From Streptomyces luomodiensis (GTDB lineage: Bacteria; Actinomycetota; Actinomycetes; Streptomycetales; Streptomycetaceae): a stretch of 64,000 nucleotides of DNA. Below the pieces are notes generated by a model. It had not been told where the DNA came from, searched no databases, and saw nothing but the letters and a program-made list of their open reading frames with translations. Each line of letters opens with the position of its first letter. Position 1 is the stretch's first letter. The stretch spans positions 7,750,001 to 7,814,000 of the forward strand of contig NZ_CP117522.1 in NCBI RefSeq assembly GCF_031679605.1. The letters run 5' to 3'. Made by a program: the position numbers and the translations under genes. Of the stretch, positions 59,916 to 64,000 are shown piece by piece.

Positions 59916-62900
59916 ATGAAAGACCTCACGGGGAAGGTGGCCCTGGTCACCGGAGGTTCCAAGGGCGTGGGCAAGGCGATCGCGCGGACCCTCGCGGACC
60001 GCGGCGCCGCTGTCGTCCTCAACTACTTCCACTCGCACGACCAGGCCAAGCGCACCAGGGACGAACTGGTGGCACGCGGCGCCCGGGTCGAGCTCGCACG
60101 GGCCTCGGTGGCCCGGCAGGAGCAGGTCGACCGGATGTTCGCCGAGATCGAGGAGCGCCACGGGCGGCTGGACATCCTCGTCAACAGCGCCGCCAACGGG
60201 GCTCTGCTGCCCCTGGCCGAGGTGACCGACGAGGACATCGCCAAGGCCATCGACACCAACTACAAGGGCGGACTGCGCTGCGCCCGCGCCGCGGCCCCGC
60301 TGATGGCGCGCACCGGCGGCGGGTCGATCGTCACCGTCTCGGCGCTCGGCGGCTCGCAGATGGTGATGGCCAACTACTCGGCCTGCGCCCCCGCCAAGGC
60401 GGCCGCCGAGGCGGCGACCCGCTATCTCGCCGTGGAGTTCGCCCCGCTCGGCATCCGGGTGAACACGGCGTCGGCCGCGATGCTCGAAAGCGAGGTCGCG
60501 GACAAGTTCCCCCGGGCCCGGGAGATGCAGGAGGTGATCGCCAAGGCGACCCCCTTCGGACGGCTGGGCACTCCGGAGGAGTTCGCGGACGTCGTGGCCT
60601 TCCTGGCCTCCGACGCCTCGCGGTGGATCACCGGACAGGTGGTGCTCGCCGACGGCGGACTGACCCTGGGCGCGGCCCTCCTGTCCCCACCGACCGCCGC
60701 CCCCGCGGCGGGGGATGCCCGGGTGTCGGGGGTGGCCCCCGCGCCGGGGATGGCTGCCGCATTGGAGGAGACCGCCGCAGCGGGGGGAGTTTTTGCAGCG
60801 GGGGTGGCCGCCGCGCCGGGGGAGGTCCCCGTATCGGGGGCGGCTGTCGCGTCGGGGGTGGCCCCCACAGAGCAGGAGAACGCCGCAGCGGGGGTGGCCG
60901 CCGCGTCGGGGGAGGCCCCCGCGTCGGGGGTGGCTGCCGTATCGGAGGATGCCCGGGTGCCGGGGGTGGCCCCCGCGTCGGGGGTGGCTGCCGTATCGGA
61001 GGATGCCCGGGTGCCGGAGGCGGCTGCCGTGTCGGGGGTGGCTCCCGCAGAGCAGGAGAACGCCGTAGCGGGGGTGGCCGCCGCGTCGGGGGAGGTGCCC
61101 GCGTTGGGGGTGGCCGCCGTAGCGGGGGAAGTCCCCGTATCGGGGGCGGCTGTCGCGTCGGGGGTGGCCCCCACAGAGCAGGAGAACGCCGCAGCGGGGG
61201 TGGCCGCCGCGTCGGGGGAGGCCCCCGCGTCGGGGGTGGCTGCCGTATCGGAGGATGCCCGGGTGCCGGGGGTGGCCCCCGCGTCGGGGGTGGCTGCCGT
61301 ATCGGAGGATGCCCGGGTGCCGGGGGTGGCCCCCGCGCCGGGGGTGGCTGCCGCATCGGAGAAGACCGCCGCGTCGGGGGAAGCCCCCGCGGCTGCCGCG
61401 CCGCAGGCGGTCGCGCCGGAGGGGGCCCCTGCACCGGAGTCCGCGGCCGTCGTGGCGGAGGCCGTACCGGAGTCCGCGCCCGCGCCCGTCGTGCCGTCCG
61501 AGCCCGTGGGGGCCACGGGCCCGGCCGCCGGCGTCGCCGAGGTCCTGGAGGCGCCCGATCCCGCCGGGCTCCCCGGCGTCCCCGGCGGCCCCGATGTCCC
61601 CGATGACGCGATCGCCGTCGTCGGCATGGGCCTGGCCGTTGCCGGGGCGAACAGTCCCGAGGAGTTCTGGAAGCTCCGTACGACCGGTGACGAGCTGTTC
61701 GTCAAGATCCCCCGGGACCGCTGGCGGCACGAGAACTTCCACGCCGTCGACACCGCCGCCGAGGACAAGGCGTACGCCGACCGCTGCGTCTTCATCACGG
61801 ACTTCGAGGCCGTCCCCGGCTCGGTCGACAGCATGGCCGACGGCGCCGACGACCACGAGTTGACCACCATGTGGCTGCGCCACAGCCTGGTCCAGGCCCT
61901 CGGCGGGGTGCGCCGCCGGGACACCGACCGCTGCTCCTTCGTCGTCGGCTACACCCCCGACGGCAGCCAGCACCTCGAAGAGGCCGGGGTGCTGGACAGC
62001 GTCACCCGGATGACCCGCGACATCCTCCGAGACCTGCCGCTGGACGATGCAGAGCGCGCCGCCCTCGGCGGCGACATCGAAGCCGCCCTCGCCCGCCGCT
62101 ACTGGCGCGCCGGACACGACCGTTCGCGGTTCCTGCCGCACCGGGTGGGCGAGTTGGCGATGCGCGGTCTGCTGCCGCCGTCCACCGAGCTGCACATGGT
62201 GGACACCGCCTGCTCCTCGTCGCTGTACGCGATCGACATCGCGGCCAAGGGCCTGCTCATGGGCAAGCAGGACATCGCCGTCTGCGGCGGCGCCTTCGCC
62301 CTCGCACCGCGCGGCACCGTGCTCTTCTCCAAGCTCCAGGGGCTCTCCAAGCGCGGTGAGGTGCACGCGCTGGACGAGGACGCCGATGGGGTGATCTTCG
62401 CCGACGGCGCCGCGCTGGTCGTCCTCAAGCGGCTGAGCCGGGCGCGGGCCGACGGCGACAAGGTGCTCGGGGTGCTCCGGGCGTTCGGCTCGTCCTCCGA
62501 CGGCAAGGGCAAGGCCATCTACGCGCCCAACGCCGCCGGTCAGAGCCTGGCGGTGCGGCGCGCCCTGGAGGCGGGCGAGGTGGAGGGCGGCGCGGTGCAG
62601 TGGGTCAACGCCCACGCCACCGGCACCCCGGCCGGTGACCTCGCGGAGTTCACCACGCTGCGGGAGTACTACGGCACCGCCGGACCGGCCGCCGTGACCT
62701 CCAACAAGTCCCTGATCGGGCACACCGGCTGGGCGGCGGGCGTGGTCTCGCTCATCGAGAACCTGCTGGGCCTGGCCGAGCACACCATCCCCGGGCAGTT
62801 CCGCTTCTCCAGGCCCCGCGAGGACTTCCGGCTCGCCGAGACCGGACTGGAGATCACCCCCGAGCGCAAGGACTGGCCGGGCCGGCCGGACGGGCCGCGG

Positions 62901-64000
62901 CTGGCCGCGGTGTCCGGCTTCGGCTTCGGCGGTACCAACGCCCACCTGATCGTCTCCGAGTACTCCGAGTACCGCAGGCCCGCCGCCTCGCCGAACGCCA
63001 ACGCCAAAACCACCGCCCCCGCCACCGTCACCAAGGTCCCGGACACCGGCAGTCGGGTGGCCATCGTCGGCTGGTCGGCCCATCTGCCAGGACTGGACGG
63101 CCGCGAGGAGGTCACCCGCTGGCTGGGCGGCGGCCCGCGCCCCCGTGACAGCTTCGGCGAGGAGTACCCGGCGCCGCCGTTCAGCAAGGTCCGGCTGCCT
63201 CCCAAGACCATCCGCGCCCTGGACCGCTGCCAGCTGATGATCGTGGAGTGCGCCCATCAGCTGCGCGACCGGATGCCCGAGTTCTGGCAGGAGCGGGCGC
63301 TCAAGACCGGGGTGTTCGTCGGCCACATGGGCCCGACCCGCGCCGCGATGCTCTACGCCAACCGCTGCTACCTCGACGACATCGCCGAGGCGCTCGGCGA
63401 GCTGCGCTCCGAGGCCCTGCCCGGTGTGCTGGAACGGCTCGGCGACCGCGTACGCGGCCTGATCCCGGCCTCCAACGAGGACTCCTTCCCCGGCCAGATG
63501 CCCAACATCATCTCGGCTCGGGTGGCGAACTACTTCGACCTCAACGGCCCGAACATGACGATGGACTCCGGATTCGCCTCCGCCGTCTCCTCGATCACCT
63601 CCGCGGCCCGCTATCTGCGCACCGGGGAGCTGGACTTCGCGCTCGCGGGCGGCATCAACGGCAACAGCCTCCCGGAGTACCGGACGCTGATCGGCGCGCT
63701 GCTGCCGCCGGAGGCCGAGGAACTCGCCGAGGGCGCCTTCCTGTTCGCCCTCACCACCGAGGAGCGGGCCCGCGCCGCGGGGCTCACGGTGCTCGCCTAC
63801 GTGGACGAACCGCTCGGCGCCGTCGAGGCGGGGCGCGGCGAGTCCGCCCCGGACGAGGTCCTGCTGTGCGGTGCGCCCGCGCCCGAGCACGCCCGCTATC
63901 TGGGGGCGGCCGGCGGTCTGGCCGTCCTCAAGGCGCTGCACCGGCCCTCGGGGACCGTGGAGATCGCCACCGACGAGAGCGAGGGCGCCGCCGGGGCCCG
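59916..64000 (+). CDS. SDR enoyl-reductase-like / ketosynthase / chain-length-factor-like megaenzyme, 3' end cut
   Basis: An uninterrupted frame of at least 1361 codons. Residues 1-250 are a short-chain reductase close to FabL: VTGGSKGVGKAIA, then Y154-x6-K161, then ADGGLTLG. Residues 251-562 are a repetitive Ala/Val/Gly/Pro linker. A ketosynthase follows from 563: C766 in DTACSSSL, H900 in HATGTPAGD, K931 and H936 in NKSLIGHTGWAAG. From about 1045 a second KS fold (VAIVGWSAHLPGLDG, PNIISARVANYFDLNGPN) has F1220 where the Cys should be (MDSGFASAV), as in chain-length factors. KS-CLF order recalls PfaC/PUFA-type synthases, but an SDR fused in front is unusual. AGAAGGAG precedes the ATG. A product such as an iterative polyene or reduced acyl chain is inference. 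Confidence 0.85.
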   Translation, partial: MKDLTGKVALVTGGSKGVGKAIARTLADRGAAVVLNYFHSHDQAKRTRDELVARGARVELARASVARQEQVDRMFAEIEERHGRLDILVNSAANGALLPLAEVTDEDIAKAIDTNYKGGLRCARAAAPLMARTGGGSIVTVSALGGSQMVMANYSACAPAKAAAEAATRYLAVEFAPLGIRVNTASAAMLESEVADKFPRAREMQEVIAKATPFGRLGTPEEFADVVAFLASDASRWITGQVVLADGGLTLGAALLSPPTAAPAAGDARVSGVAPAPGMAAALEETAAAGGVFAAGVAAAPGEVPVSGAAVASGVAPTEQENAAAGVAAASGEAPASGVAAVSEDARVPGVAPASGVAAVSEDARVPEAAAVSGVAPAEQENAVAGVAAASGEVPALGVAAVAGEVPVSGAAVASGVAPTEQENAAAGVAAASGEAPASGVAAVSEDARVPGVAPASGVAAVSEDARVPGVAPAPGVAAASEKTAASGEAPAAAAPQAVAPEGAPAPESAAVVAEAVPESAPAPVVPSEPVGATGPAAGVAEVLEAPDPAGLPGVPGGPDVPDDAIAVVGMGLAVAGANSPEEFWKLRTTGDELFVKIPRDRWRHENFHAVDTAAEDKAYADRCVFITDFEAVPGSVDSMADGADDHELTTMWLRHSLVQALGGVRRRDTDRCSFVVGYTPDGSQHLEEAGVLDSVTRMTRDILRDLPLDDAERAALGGDIEAALARRYWRAGHDRSRFLPHRVGELAMRGLLPPSTELHMVDTACSSSLYAIDIAAKGLLMGKQDIAVCGGAFALAPRGTVLFSKLQGLSKRGEVHALDEDADGVIFADGAALVVLKRLSRARADGDKVLGVLRAFGSSSDGKGKAIYAPNAAGQSLAVRRALEAGEVEGGAVQWVNAHATGTPAGDLAEFTTLREYYGTAGPAAVTSNKSLIGHTGWAAGVVSLIENLLGLAEHTIPGQFRFSRPREDFRLAETGLEITPERKDWPGRPDGPRLAAVSGFGFGGTNAHLIVSEYSEYRRPAASPNANAKTTAPATVTKVPDTGSRVAIVGWSAHLPGLDGREEVTRWLGGGPRPRDSFGEEYPAPPFSKVRLPPKTIRALDRCQLMIVECAHQLRDRMPEFWQERALKTGVFVGHMGPTRAAMLYANRCYLDDIAEALGELRSEALPGVLERLGDRVRGLIPASNEDSFPGQMPNIISARVANYFDLNGPNMTMDSGFASAVSSITSAARYLRTGELDFALAGGINGNSLPEYRTLIGALLPPEAEELAEGAFLFALTTEERARAAGLTVLAYVDEPLGAVEAGRGESAPDEVLLCGAPAPEHARYLGAAGGLAVLKALHRPSGTVEIATDESEGAAGA
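60825..61323 (+). repeat. Exact 193-bp duplication inside the synthase linker
   Basis: Bases 60825-61017 and 61131-61323 are identical over 193 bp, offset by 306 bp (102 codons), so the frame is kept. The first mismatch is A at 61018 against G at 61324. Both copies lie in a wider field of shorter repeats (GTGGC[CT]GCCG[CT][GA]TCGG) that encodes the linker between the reductase and ketosynthase domains. Confidence 0.9.

Noticed and set aside
58305..63941. Very long open frame on the minus strand (about 1878 codons) antisense to the AT-ACP and synthase genes
   Set aside because: Its translation is low in recognisable motifs and rich in Gly/Arg/His. The plus strand carries catalytic motifs of AT, ACP, SDR and KS in order. 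The minus frame is a GC-content shadow.

Overview
This window looks like chromosomal DNA from a Streptomyces or very close relative. The GC content is very high, GTG starts are frequent, and several families are typical of the genus: an SsgA-like sporulation protein, a Scr1-type XRE regulator with a DUF397 partner, a SpoIIE/RsbW-like ATPase, a GPP34 protein and an SCO6745-like protein. No rRNA, tRNA, insertion sequence or CRISPR array was found. The first gene is cut by the left edge and the last by the right edge.

Layout. 1-5.2 kb: a secreted protein with two tandem SGNH-esterase modules, then a GMC flavoprotein oxidoreductase and an aldehyde dehydrogenase, probably an alcohol-to-acid (choline-like) oxidation pair; a BCCT carrier lies much further on at 35.7 kb. 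5.4-12.3 kb: a membrane-anchored HTH protein with hexapeptide repeats, a secreted protein, a deletion scar formed from the tails of two divergent genes, GPP34, an SsgA-like protein, and an ECF-like sigma protein fused to a zinc-finger and membrane module. 12.5-18.1 kb: the Scr1/DUF397 pair, a frameshifted alpha-toroid/winged-helix gene, and a compact RiPP locus. The RiPP locus has a NUDIX gene, a radical SAM/SPASM enzyme, a 63-residue precursor with six aromatic-X-Asn/Lys motifs, and a pentapeptide-like protein. A dense GATGAC/GTCATC operator array precedes it.

18.1-31.5 kb: endonuclease V, DUF1203, a DapA/NanA-family aldolase coupled to an MFS carrier, a 24-unit intergenic repeat, a beta-oxidation operon (CoA-transferase/racemase, thiolase, FadB), then LysR, alpha/beta-hydrolase, MerR and MpaB-family genes. 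31.8-46 kb: an M1 aminopeptidase, an S15 peptidase, BCCT, an unknown protein, Tex, small and hypothetical genes, enoyl-CoA hydratase, an RsbW-like ATPase, IPP isomerase and GalE.

46.3-53.7 kb: a seven-gene, mostly overlapping operon for a phosphodiester-linked cell-surface polymer. It holds two CDP-alcohol phosphotransferases, a nucleotidyltransferase, a glycerol-1-phosphate-dehydrogenase-like enzyme, a GT2 and a TagG/TagH-type ABC exporter, and ends in a strong terminator. 53.8-64 kb: an IclR regulator, then a polyketide or secondary-lipid cluster: orphan LuxR-type HTH, MFS exporter, FAD oxidoreductase, an AT-ACP protein, and a very large gene encoding a FabL-like reductase joined by a repetitive linker of about 310 residues to a ketosynthase and a Cys-less chain-length-factor-like domain. 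That last gene runs off the window.

The two most interesting systems are the multi-cyclophane RiPP locus (about 15.0-18 kb) and the SDR-KS-CLF synthase (58.3-64 kb). Family assignments come from reading motifs by eye; no database search was possible.
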